64,000 bases of DNA. It comes from Sphingobacterium alkalisoli. Lineage in GTDB: Bacteria; Bacteroidota; Bacteroidia; Sphingobacteriales; Sphingobacteriaceae. Location of the stretch: the NCBI RefSeq assembly GCF_005049105.1, contig NZ_SUKA01000004.1:186001-250000 (forward strand). Direction: 5' to 3'. The notes beneath the pieces are model-generated. The model saw only the letters and a list, made by a program, of their open reading frames with translations, was not told the DNA's origin and made no database searches. Positions 30,311-39,164 of this stretch are shown here, in pieces; position 1 is the first letter of the stretch, and the number at the start of each line of letters is the position of its first letter. The position numbers and the translations under genes were made by a program.

Positions 30311-30589
30311 AATAAATGTTTTATTAAAAGTGATAAAATAGGTGTACGAGCAAAAACTATTATTTATCGGCTAAGAATGTACGCTAAAATCGGTTCTATA
30401 AAAGTAATAATCCCGTTCGGTAATTTCAAGAATAAAATACACTTATTTTTGCACGAAATAACATTTACCATTTTTAATCTCGAAAAACTTATTTAATAAA
30501 CCGATTAATAATGACACTATATTATTCTAATTTTTCGTACATTAAAGCCTGTTAATACATGTTGAAAAAAATTAGATTATTATTAATGC

Positions 30590-33145
30590 ATGAAAAAATT
30601 TCTCTCTTCCCTACTTCTTAAAATACATCTGATAATAGTAGGTATAGTATGCTTATTACCCTTCTCAACTTTCGCACAAAGCAAGCACCAGTTCAAAAAT
30701 GCACTCTACCTACCACTCCCCTTTAATTATGGTCGGGAGGCCATCTATACCGATGAGTTTCTTTGGAACTATTACAGCGGAGCAGTTGCTCAACCTAAAG
30801 CTGGACAGAACATACTTGGCAAGCAAAGCACCGAACAATCTACGTGGATATCACTAGAGGCCGATACTTCCGGCTTTTTTCGACCTTCCCCCGGCGTGGG
30901 GGGCAACCTTCGTAACCCCAATAACCCAGCAGGACCGGGAAGAATCGAAAGAAGCTCATCGACCACTGCAAACCAACGAACCGCCTTTCAACGACGTGGA
31001 TTTGGCACAGGTTATCTATACATCACCTATAAATCACCCAAAGCCCAAGATGCTGTACTAAATGTAAAAGGAAATAGTGCAGTATTGATTGATGGTGAAT
31101 TGCATGCGGGAGATCCCTACCGAATGGGTTGGATGAACATTCCTGTAAAATTAAAAAAGGGAATCAATGCATTCTATATCCGCGGCATGCTCGTTAGTGC
31201 CCAACTGCAATTTCCCGATAAACCCATATACATTCAAACCGAAGATACTACCCTACCCGATGTAATCTTAGAAAAAGATCGACAAAATCTTGTCGCGGGC
31301 ATCGTCGTCGTCAATACATCGGCGGAAACGCTCAAAGACCTTAAGATACACAGCAGCATTGATGGTGCCATGGCAACGGCCGACGTACCCGCTATACCGC
31401 CACATAGTACGCGAAAGATTGCGGCGACACTTAACGCATCGCATGTAAATGATGTAGGGGATGTTATTGCCCGAATTACGCTATTCCGAAAAAACAAAAC
31501 GCTGGATGAGCAAGAAATTAGCCTCCGCAGTCTACGGGCAGACAAACCTTATCGTGTTACTTTTATAAGCGAAATAGATGGAAGTGTACAATATTATGCC
31601 GTAAACCCCGCAATAGGAGGTGAAAAGGCAAACGATGCCCTGTTCTTCTCCGTACATGGTGCAGGCGTCGAAGCCCTTGGACAGGCGCAAGCTTATAAAG
31701 CCAAAGACTGGGGCACACTGGTCGCACCAACGAATAGGCGTCCACGTGGTTTCAATTGGGAAGATTGGGGACGTCTTGATGCCTTAGAGGTGCTCACATT
31801 AGCCAAACAAACGCTACAGCCCGATTCACAACGCATCTATCTTACCGGCCATTCTATGGGCGGACATGGCACCTGGTTCCTCGGCGCGACCTATCCTGAC
31901 AAGTGGGCGGCTATTGCACCTTGTGCCGGATACCCCACCCTCAAAGGATATGGTTCTGCTGACGGCGTTATACCGGACCAAGGACGCAACGAAATGGAAA
32001 ACACACTCTTACGAGCTAGCAACCAAAGCGACATTATTGCTTATGCTACGAACTACAAACCACTAGGTGTGTATGTACTACATGGTGACGCTGATCGTAC
32101 TGTACCTGTACACTATGCAAGACAGATGCGCGAGGTGTTAGGTAAATTTCATCCGAATTTCAATTATTATGAATACCCAGGCGGATCGCACTGGTATGGT
32201 GATGAAAGCGTCGACTGGAAACCGTTATTCGACTACTTCAAATGGCACAAACGCAAAGCCGACACAGCTGTTCAAACGATTGATTTTAAAACGGCCAACC
32301 CGAACATTTCCGCGTCGTATTATTGGATGACTATCATACAGCAACAGCAGGCCCTAGCCTTCTCACACGTTGTTCTCAATCGCGACGTAGAAAAACGAAT
32401 GATAACAGGTACAACAGATAATATTGAGATGCTGAAGCTGGATTTAACTATTTTCGCAAAAGGAGGATCCGTACAAATCGTATTAGACAGCCTTAACGAA
32501 CTCAGCTATATACCACAAGGCAACAACTCATCGGTTTATCTTCAAAAAAACAACGATGCCTGGCAAATCATAAGCAAACCTTCGCTAGAAGATAAAGGCC
32601 CACATCGGAATGGAGTTTTCAAAGAAGCTTTCAATCATCGGATGGTGTATGTATATGGCACAAACGGTACAGTAGAAGAAAACAAATGGGCTTTAGCCAA
32701 AGCGAGGTATGACGCAGAATCTTGGTATTATCGGGGCAATGGTTCTTTTGAAATCGTTGCCGATCATGAATTTTCTGCGGAGAAATACCGTGATCATAAC
32801 ATCATCGTTATTGGCAATGCGACAACAAACCGTGCCTGGTCTATACTGCTTGCGGATTGTCCGATATCGGTTGACGCTTCAGGTGTCAAAGTCGGTGATA
32901 AACAATATACTGGAGACGATCTCGGCGGATATTTTACATGGAAGAAACCCGGAAGCGACACCCATACACTTGGTGTAATTACAGGTACTGGTATCAACGG
33001 CATGCGTGCTGCCACTGCTAATCAATACTTCGCTGGAGCCAGCGGGTTTCCGGATTATCTATTCTTCCGTTTCGGAATGTTAAAAAGCGGAGCGGATGAC
33101 GTAGTAGATGCCGGTTTTTATAGTAATCAATGGGGAATCAATTGA
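30590..33145 (+). CDS. Secreted alpha/beta-hydrolase (prolyl-oligopeptidase-like esterase)
   Basis: An 851-aa exported protein with a signal peptide ending at TFAQ. Residues about 40-320 are beta-rich with a PA14/lectin-like look (GTGYLYITYKSP, AVLIDGELHAGDPYRMG). The hydrolase core has FFSVHGAG, the nucleophile elbow GHSMGGHGTW (Ser422), Asp in HGDADRTVP and His in GGSHWYGD. About 290 residues follow with no motif I recognise. Similar proteins near fucosidases act as carbohydrate esterases in some cases; that role is inferred here. It leads a three-gene plus-strand group with the GH29 gene 54 bases downstream. Confidence 0.82.
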   Translation: MKKFLSSLLLKIHLIIVGIVCLLPFSTFAQSKHQFKNALYLPLPFNYGREAIYTDEFLWNYYSGAVAQPKAGQNILGKQSTEQSTWISLEADTSGFFRPSPGVGGNLRNPNNPAGPGRIERSSSTTANQRTAFQRRGFGTGYLYITYKSPKAQDAVLNVKGNSAVLIDGELHAGDPYRMGWMNIPVKLKKGINAFYIRGMLVSAQLQFPDKPIYIQTEDTTLPDVILEKDRQNLVAGIVVVNTSAETLKDLKIHSSIDGAMATADVPAIPPHSTRKIAATLNASHVNDVGDVIARITLFRKNKTLDEQEISLRSLRADKPYRVTFISEIDGSVQYYAVNPAIGGEKANDALFFSVHGAGVEALGQAQAYKAKDWGTLVAPTNRRPRGFNWEDWGRLDALEVLTLAKQTLQPDSQRIYLTGHSMGGHGTWFLGATYPDKWAAIAPCAGYPTLKGYGSADGVIPDQGRNEMENTLLRASNQSDIIAYATNYKPLGVYVLHGDADRTVPVHYARQMREVLGKFHPNFNYYEYPGGSHWYGDESVDWKPLFDYFKWHKRKADTAVQTIDFKTANPNISASYYWMTIIQQQQALAFSHVVLNRDVEKRMITGTTDNIEMLKLDLTIFAKGGSVQIVLDSLNELSYIPQGNNSSVYLQKNNDAWQIISKPSLEDKGPHRNGVFKEAFNHRMVYVYGTNGTVEENKWALAKARYDAESWYYRGNGSFEIVADHEFSAEKYRDHNIIVIGNATTNRAWSILLADCPISVDASGVKVGDKQYTGDDLGGYFTWKKPGSDTHTLGVITGTGINGMRAATANQYFAGASGFPDYLFFRFGMLKSGADDVVDAGFYSNQWGIN

Positions 33146-33199
33146 TGTTCAATCAATAATTTGTATTTTTAAAAACTCATAATAATATATACTTCAGAT

Positions 33200-34642
33200 A
33201 TGGTGCACACGCGCAAAATAAACATACTTTTAGTGCTTTTTACGAGCATATGCTATCTTTCGGGTTACTCACAAGCTCACAACGTATCCTCGGGATATCA
33301 AAAGCCTTCCGATCCACAGGTAATTGCCAACCTCGAAACCTGGCAGGACATGAAATTTGGATTATTCATGCATTGGGGCACGTACAGCCAATGGGGTATT
33401 GTGGAAAGTTGGAGTCTCTGTCCCGAAGACGAAGGCTGGACACAGCGTAAGCCCGAACATGGTGAAAGCTACTATGACTATGTCAAAAATTACGAAAACC
33501 TACAGAAAACGTTTAATCCTACGGACTTCGATCCCCAGAAATGGTCGAATGCAGCCAAAGCTGCAGGTATGAAATATGTCGTTTTCACAACGAAACATCA
33601 TGATGGCTTTGCCATGTTTGACACGCAAGAATCAGACTACAAGATCACCTCCGCGAACACCCCGTTTTCAACAAACCCAAAAGCAGATGTCACAAAAGAA
33701 ATCTTTAATACATTTAGAAATGACGGATTCAAAATAGGTGCTTATTTTTCGAAACCAGATTGGCATACAGAATACTACTGGTGGCCATACTTCCCACCGA
33801 AAGACCGGAACGTAAACTACGATCCGACCAAATATCCGGAACGTTGGGGAAAATACAAAGACTTTACGTACAATCAGCTAAATGAACTGACATCTAACTA
33901 TGGGAAAGTAGACATTCTGTGGTTGGATGGCGGCTGGGTTCGGCCTTTTAAAACAATTGATCCTACAGTGGAATGGCAACGGACGATTAAAGTGGAACAA
34001 GATATCGACATGGACCGCATCGGTAAAATGGCTCGCCAAAATCAACCAGGTATCATTGTCGTAGACCGTACAGTTCCTGGAGAGTGGGAAAACTATGTAA
34101 CCCCCGAACAAGCGGTGCCAGAACACCCGTTGGACATTCCTTGGGAAAGCTGTATCACTATGGGCAACTCATTTTCATATATCCCCGATGACCAATACAA
34201 ACCTACTAAAACAATTGTCGAAACCTTGGTTAAGATCATATCCCGTGGAGGTAACTATCTGCTGAACATTGCACCTGGTCCCAACGGAGATTTCGATCAG
34301 GCAGCATATGACCGTCTTGAAGAACTCGCATCCTGGATGAATGTTAATGAATCCGCAGTCTTTGCTACAAGGGCTATTGCTCCTTATCACGAAGGCGACT
34401 ATTACTATACCCGAAGTAAAGACAATAAAGTAATCAATATTTTTCACCTCTCCGAGGGCGATACATATCAGAAACCCTCATCTTTTGAATTTACAGTACC
34501 TGCCGGATTTGACATTAAGGATGTTAGAGTACTTGGCTACTCGGGAAAAATAAAATGGAGTAAAAAACAAGACAAAGTTACAATTCAAAGTCCAAAAACG
34601 GATCTGGCATATGCAAGCGTTATCCAATTAAAATCAAAGTAA
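33200..34642 (+). CDS. Alpha-L-fucosidase, GH29
   Basis: A retaining exo-fucosidase, 480 aa, exported by a signal peptide ending near GYSQA. The GH29 hallmarks are MKFGLFMHWGTYSQWG, AGMKYVVFTTKHHDGFAMFD, and the nucleophile Asp243 in DILWLDGGW, plus VDRTVPGEWENY and NYLLNIAPGPNG. A small C-terminal beta domain follows. It lies between an esterase and a sialidase-fold protein; the next gene begins two bases after its stop. It removes terminal fucose, from N-glycans, xyloglucan or pectin; the linkage cannot be told. Confidence 0.95.
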   Translation: MVHTRKINILLVLFTSICYLSGYSQAHNVSSGYQKPSDPQVIANLETWQDMKFGLFMHWGTYSQWGIVESWSLCPEDEGWTQRKPEHGESYYDYVKNYENLQKTFNPTDFDPQKWSNAAKAAGMKYVVFTTKHHDGFAMFDTQESDYKITSANTPFSTNPKADVTKEIFNTFRNDGFKIGAYFSKPDWHTEYYWWPYFPPKDRNVNYDPTKYPERWGKYKDFTYNQLNELTSNYGKVDILWLDGGWVRPFKTIDPTVEWQRTIKVEQDIDMDRIGKMARQNQPGIIVVDRTVPGEWENYVTPEQAVPEHPLDIPWESCITMGNSFSYIPDDQYKPTKTIVETLVKIISRGGNYLLNIAPGPNGDFDQAAYDRLEELASWMNVNESAVFATRAIAPYHEGDYYYTRSKDNKVINIFHLSEGDTYQKPSSFEFTVPAGFDIKDVRVLGYSGKIKWSKKQDKVTIQSPKTDLAYASVIQLKSK

Positions 34643-34644
34643 AA

Positions 34645-35691
34645 GTGAGTTTTATATTTATAAGAAATGCTGCTCAATTTCTTTTTCTAATTTGTTCCAC
34701 GTGTGTACTTGCACAAAAGCCTAACTTTAATATCTTGAAAGAAGAGTACCTGTTTCAAGAAGGCAAGCATTTTAATCAGTGTCATGCATCAACAATAGCG
34801 GAAACTGCCGATGGTAAATTATTAGGTAGCTGGTTTGGCGGCACACACGAAGGCAATAAAGATGTCGTCATATGGGGATCCATTTCCGATGGCCAAAATT
34901 GGACTAAACCAACAGTATGGGCTGAGGGTGTGATAAACGATACGTTAAGGTACCCCTGTTGGAATCCCGTACTATTTAAGCTCAAAAACGATAAAAAAAT
35001 ATATCTGTACTATAAAGTTGGTCCTAATCCCCGCGAATGGTGGGGTATGGTAAAAACTTCTGTAGATGGAGGCATTACTTGGAGCTCGGCACGTCAGCTC
35101 CCCCATGGCATATTGGGGCCCATCAAAAACAAACCTATCGAACTAGCCGATGGCACAGTCTTATCCCCTTCGAGCGTTGAGCTAAGCGAAGATAGATGGG
35201 TCGCGCATATTGAAGCCAGCGACAGCGATCAAAAAAAATGGGAAATCTATCCTATTGACCAAAAATCAAAATTTAACGTGATACAGCCCAGTATTCTACT
35301 ACACCCTGACGATAAATTGCAAGTTTTGTGTCGAAGTAAAGAGGGAAAAGTTGTTACGGCTTGGTCTCGTGACAATGGCCTAACATGGTCAGCTCTCGAG
35401 AAAACGAATCTTATCAATCCCAATTCCGCAACAGATGCGATTCGAGTAGGCAACCTTTTTTACATTGTATACAATCCTGATATTCCGGGTAAAGATTGGT
35501 GGGAAGGTCGAACAAAACTGAACCTAGCTTATTCGAGAGATGGTATAGACTGGATAGATCTGATAAAACTAGAAGATGAAGAAAAGGGCGAATTTAGCTA
35601 TCCGACAATATTTCAGGACAGCAGGGGGTTAGTTCACATAACATATACGTATAATCGAAAAAACATTAAGCATATTGTTTTGGAAAAGTAA
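34645..35691 (+). CDS. Sialidase-fold (BNR_2) exported protein of unknown specificity
   Basis: A 348-aa protein with a signal peptide (ICSTCVLAQ) and a six-bladed propeller pattern. Asp-box-type repeats are SVDGGITW, SRDNGLTW and SRDGIDW. The conserved SWFGGTHEGNKDVVIW segment is that of the BNR_2 group often labelled sialidase. The FRIP motif of true GH33 sialidases is not seen, so sialic acid is not an assured substrate; some relatives act on other acidic sugars. The start is GTG, two bases after the GH29 stop, which indicates translational coupling. Confidence 0.8.
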   Translation: MSFIFIRNAAQFLFLICSTCVLAQKPNFNILKEEYLFQEGKHFNQCHASTIAETADGKLLGSWFGGTHEGNKDVVIWGSISDGQNWTKPTVWAEGVINDTLRYPCWNPVLFKLKNDKKIYLYYKVGPNPREWWGMVKTSVDGGITWSSARQLPHGILGPIKNKPIELADGTVLSPSSVELSEDRWVAHIEASDSDQKKWEIYPIDQKSKFNVIQPSILLHPDDKLQVLCRSKEGKVVTAWSRDNGLTWSALEKTNLINPNSATDAIRVGNLFYIVYNPDIPGKDWWEGRTKLNLAYSRDGIDWIDLIKLEDEEKGEFSYPTIFQDSRGLVHITYTYNRKNIKHIVLEK

Positions 35692-35749
35692 ACCCAATCG
35701 TATCTAACGTATGCCATTTAAGAATACATAACATAGTTTATCGTTAATA

Positions 35750-35788
35750 ATTACTGTATAAGACAGACAGGCTGTCTTATACAGTAAT
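35750..35788. terminator. 17-bp perfect inverted repeat between convergent genes
   Basis: Arms 35750-35766 and 35772-35788 are exact reverse complements around a 5-nt loop. It lies between the stops of the BNR_2 gene (35691) and the discoidin lipoprotein gene (35844). No T-run follows on either strand, so it is an atypical terminator or an mRNA 3'-end stabiliser. Confidence 0.6.
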
Positions 35789-35843
35789 AAAATTGCCTGG
35801 TTGGCGTTTTGACACGCCGTAGGCTTTTGTGATGTTTTATATG

Positions 35844-36803
35844 TTATTGGTAGATATGATAATGAATTACCCGAATATTGTTATTATTTTGCCAGCCCGA
35901 TACACTTACCCGTAAGTACCGTGCTGTTACAGGTGAGTAAAAACGAATGAATTGATTGTTGGAGTTGGCAACTGCAGATTCGCCTTGGGAAATCCAGTCA
36001 CTCCCGTTATGACTTGTAAAAGTCTCCACCTGTGACAAGCGGTAGTTGTTTGCACTGACCATCCGTATCCCCTGTATTCCCGAATTTTCGGTTGCCATAT
36101 CTACAGTGATATCACACGGAACGGAAGGCGACAATGTCCAGTGTTGTTGGGAGCTTGTTGTAAACATATTACTGGCAGCACCCGCTGTCGGGCTAGGATT
36201 CACAGTAGCGACCCATGCTGAGCGATCTGTGACCAAGGTGCCGGGAACAGACGTAGGACTATTATAAACGTTGGTCGATCGCGTATGAATACGAATTAAA
36301 ATGGTATTCAGGTTACTACTGATTTCACTATTTTCCGCACCGGAGATTGTTTGAATGCGCACAGGTATAAGGTACGCACTCTCCGTAAGCGTACTTACAT
36401 TGGGAATATGGATATATAATGAATCAGTTGATGACATCCTCCCGCTTGTAATCGTAAGCTCTTGCCCTTCGATCTCAAGAAGATTAGCAGGTACGGTCTG
36501 ATATCCCGTTTGATTCATACTGTTATAGGCATCCAGCAAGGTAGGATCCACTGTGAAAGACACCTTTACATCAGATGAGGTAGGCTTGGTCGCACTAACA
36601 GGAACCTTTAGCTTGATTTCGTCGCCCATGTTTCCTATTGGCGTATGAATGATATTATAGGTGATGTCGTTTACATAGCCAGACTGTGTGTTTACAAATA
36701 TTCTATTGACCGTATCGCCCGTAACGTCAAACTGTTCCTTATCAGAACATGCGCTAATTAATAGGATAGAAATTCCAAAAACACTAAATATTATCTTTTT
36801 CAT
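35844..36803 (-). CDS. DUF1735 plus F5/8-type (discoidin) surface lipoprotein
   Basis: A 319-aa lipoprotein (ISAC, Cys19). Residues about 30-175 are DUF1735 (the beta-sandwich of many Bacteroidota surface glycan-binding proteins). Residues about 180-319 are a discoidin/CBM32-like domain (QHWTLSPSVPCDITVDMATENSGIQG, FTSHNGSDWISQG, TARYLRVSVSGW). It is last in the ECF-controlled array and is likely a surface glycan-binding protein for this locus. Gap of 28 bases to the upstream DUF1735-LamG gene. Confidence 0.85.
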   Translation of the reverse strand: MKKIIFSVFGISILLISACSDKEQFDVTGDTVNRIFVNTQSGYVNDITYNIIHTPIGNMGDEIKLKVPVSATKPTSSDVKVSFTVDPTLLDAYNSMNQTGYQTVPANLLEIEGQELTITSGRMSSTDSLYIHIPNVSTLTESAYLIPVRIQTISGAENSEISSNLNTILIRIHTRSTNVYNSPTSVPGTLVTDRSAWVATVNPSPTAGAASNMFTTSSQQHWTLSPSVPCDITVDMATENSGIQGIRMVSANNYRLSQVETFTSHNGSDWISQGESAVANSNNQFIRFYSPVTARYLRVSVSGWQNNNNIRVIHYHIYQ

Positions 36804-36831
36804 GATTGAAAAGTTTAATCGTCAAAATAAT

Positions 36832-38055
36832 TTACTGCGTACATTTGTTGTTATCATCTATAAGCCATCTTACCGCACTTCGCTTATCGAATCTGTTTAA
36901 AACCCCATTTCCCGCGTTATCTCTATAAGTGTTTGACCAATCCATATCGTAGCCATTGCCCGATGCGTCATGAAATATGTGCCCATCCATTTCGTTGAAT
37001 TTCCAATAAGCAACCAGATTTTCCGAAGTCGGATCCACGCCACATATACCATTTCGTATTTCTCCTGAAGTCAGTGCCTTATCCCATACCCTTACTTCCG
37101 CTATTCTTCCGTTGAAATATTGCATGGAAGGATAATTGGCCCAAGACATGCCCAATTCAAAACGCTGAAAAGTGACATTCCCCGATCCTGCCATCTCTGA
37201 ATCTGGTACACCGTCTACATACATTGTAAATTTGCTACCGTCGTACGATAGGGAAATCGTATACCATTGTTGCGTATTGAAGCGGGTTTTCGAGATAAGG
37301 CTTCCTCCTGGATTTACCCATTGTAGGGAATTTATGGCCTGACCATTTTCGCCGAAACGAAGCATGTTCGAGCGCTGCTCGTCTTTGGATGTAAACGAAC
37401 AAAGACGGCTGATAGGTTCCGGTGTGCTGTGCCAATTATTGATATAACATTTTACTTCATAGGTATATTTATCAAGATTTACGGCTTGGTCGTCGTTAAA
37501 TATAAAATTACTATAGAGAGCCGTATTGTTCATATCTAGAGAATAGAAATTGGAAACTCGCGAAATTCGTAAAAAGATCGTTCTTGAGCTTTCTAGAATA
37601 TTAAGGTTTCCTCCCGTGACATTTTTAATACTTATGGGTATTACATAGGTGCGTCCGTCTATAAACTGATCTATTGAGACAACTTTAATATCAATACCCG
37701 TAGAAGAGGCGCTACCTGCCTTAATGACACCATTGCTCCCTTCCAGCACAATAGCTCCAGAGGGAACCGCATAGAAATTGGTGTTGTTATTCTTATTGTA
37801 TTCTTCCAATTTCGTTTCGTCATACACAAAATCGATAGAGATATCTTCTGCTACCTTTCCAGTTGCAGAAGCTGTAACCGTATAAGTCGAAGGTGTATTT
37901 TCCACGACGAATCGGACCATAGGATTTACCTCCGTTCCGGTAAGCAAGATCGCTTCCTTATCGTAATCAAACCTATCTCCTTTCGTACACGAAAACAGGC
38001 ACAAAATGGACAATGCCAGTATGCTTACATTATTTTTTATTTGCAATAGATTCAT
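36832..38055 (-). CDS. DUF1735 plus LamG-like (concanavalin-fold) surface lipoprotein
   Basis: A 407-aa lipoprotein (LFSC). It has a DUF1735 domain at about 30-170, then a LamG/ConA-like jelly roll (YTYEVKCYINNW, QQWYTISLSYDGSKFTMYVDG, FNGRIAEVRVWDKALTSGEI, LVAYWKFNE). The ATG at 38055 is preferred to the in-frame TTG at 38061. It sits 26 bases after the GH18 gene and shares its DUF1735 domain type with the next gene, with a different binding module. Likely role: holding glycan at the cell surface. Confidence 0.85.
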   Translation of the reverse strand: MNLLQIKNNVSILALSILCLFSCTKGDRFDYDKEAILLTGTEVNPMVRFVVENTPSTYTVTASATGKVAEDISIDFVYDETKLEEYNKNNNTNFYAVPSGAIVLEGSNGVIKAGSASSTGIDIKVVSIDQFIDGRTYVIPISIKNVTGGNLNILESSRTIFLRISRVSNFYSLDMNNTALYSNFIFNDDQAVNLDKYTYEVKCYINNWHSTPEPISRLCSFTSKDEQRSNMLRFGENGQAINSLQWVNPGGSLISKTRFNTQQWYTISLSYDGSKFTMYVDGVPDSEMAGSGNVTFQRFELGMSWANYPSMQYFNGRIAEVRVWDKALTSGEIRNGICGVDPTSENLVAYWKFNEMDGHIFHDASGNGYDMDWSNTYRDNAGNGVLNRFDKRSAVRWLIDDNNKCTQ

Positions 38056-38081
38056 AGTCAAAAATTTTAAATATCATTACT

Positions 38082-39137
38082 CTAATGTACCGCGGGATTA
38101 GCGATCTGTATACTCCGACGCATATTGTAATAGGGTATTCCCCGTACGTTGTAATAATCGCGATCAAAATAGAATGCGCCGAACCCCGCCTTTTTTCCTT
38201 GTGTTGGATTCCATCTTGCCATTCCCTCCAACGAATACATCTGCGTTCCATCTGTCGTTAATCGATTTCCATTCGCTTCTATAAAAGGTGAACCACCATT
38301 TTCATAAAAACTTCCTAGATTTTCAGTTACAATAAATTTCCCAGGAGGAGCCCAACTGATGTTGTTGTAATACGTCTGTAATCTAGCGGCGGAATGTTCT
38401 GCAAATCCTTGTGTGTAAGCTTGGCGGATAAAATAATCTACATAAGGTTCAGTTTCCGCGGGGGGATATTGTGAATAGAAATCAACAATGAGCAATTTAT
38501 CGGGATACATTCCCTTAGGACCAAAAAACTGTCCGATATACTCGACCATTTTGGTAAAATTTGCCCCCTGTAGCCAATCTCCCTCCGGTTCATAATCGAG
38601 ATCTACACCATCGAGGTTATAATCCAATACGTCGTCCACCAGTTGTTGGGCATAAACTTTTATCCCTTCCTCATTCTGGTTTTCCCGAAGATCATATTCC
38701 CGACCGTCTTTCAGGGTAATAACCTTATTCATCCGGACAATAGTAGGTACGACAAAACGGGTACCCAAGTTTTCTCTCACATATTGCAAATCGGCATAGG
38801 CCACGGGAGCATACAGGTGACTATTCGGATCGTTGCTTGGTATTCCCCCCCAGAGCGAGCATATGTCCAAGCTATCCGGGATACCCTTTATTCGCTCGCC
38901 CCATGAGGCCGGATCTTTGTAACCACCAACACCTTCAATAGGTGCGTAGGCCGCAAACCATCCAAACGCAATCTGATGATCAGATTTTTTATAGGTCCTG
39001 AGATTAGCAAAATATTGCTCATCGTATGTTTTCAGTTTTTGAATCTCTAGCTTTTCTATTTCGGTGTCGCAACCCGTCATTAGCCCCATTACCACACATA
39101 AGGCGCTTAAAAACGTTGTATTAAAAATATTCTTCAT
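38082..39137 (-). CDS. GH18 endo-beta-N-acetylglucosaminidase-like lipoprotein
   Basis: A 351-aa lipoprotein (LMTGC, Cys23), so probably on the outer membrane. The GH18 catalytic motif is complete: LDGVDLDYEPE, with Asp176, Asp179, Asp181 and acid Glu183. FVVPTIVRMN and YFIRQAYTQGF also fit the fold. Length and context (behind SusC/SusD, with DUF1735 lipoproteins) match EndoF/EndoBT-type enzymes that cut the chitobiose core of N-glycans rather than chitinases. Located 27 bases after susD. Confidence 0.88.
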   Translation of the reverse strand: MKNIFNTTFLSALCVVMGLMTGCDTEIEKLEIQKLKTYDEQYFANLRTYKKSDHQIAFGWFAAYAPIEGVGGYKDPASWGERIKGIPDSLDICSLWGGIPSNDPNSHLYAPVAYADLQYVRENLGTRFVVPTIVRMNKVITLKDGREYDLRENQNEEGIKVYAQQLVDDVLDYNLDGVDLDYEPEGDWLQGANFTKMVEYIGQFFGPKGMYPDKLLIVDFYSQYPPAETEPYVDYFIRQAYTQGFAEHSAARLQTYYNNISWAPPGKFIVTENLGSFYENGGSPFIEANGNRLTTDGTQMYSLEGMARWNPTQGKKAGFGAFYFDRDYYNVRGIPYYNMRRSIQIANPAVH

Positions 39138-39164
39138 CTTTCAATAGCTTTATTGTTTGGTTAG

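Noticed and set aside
34645..35691. Naming the BNR_2 protein a sialidase (nanH, GH33)
   Set aside because: Only the propeller repeats and the FGGTHEG segment are visible; no FRIP motif or clear arginine triad.
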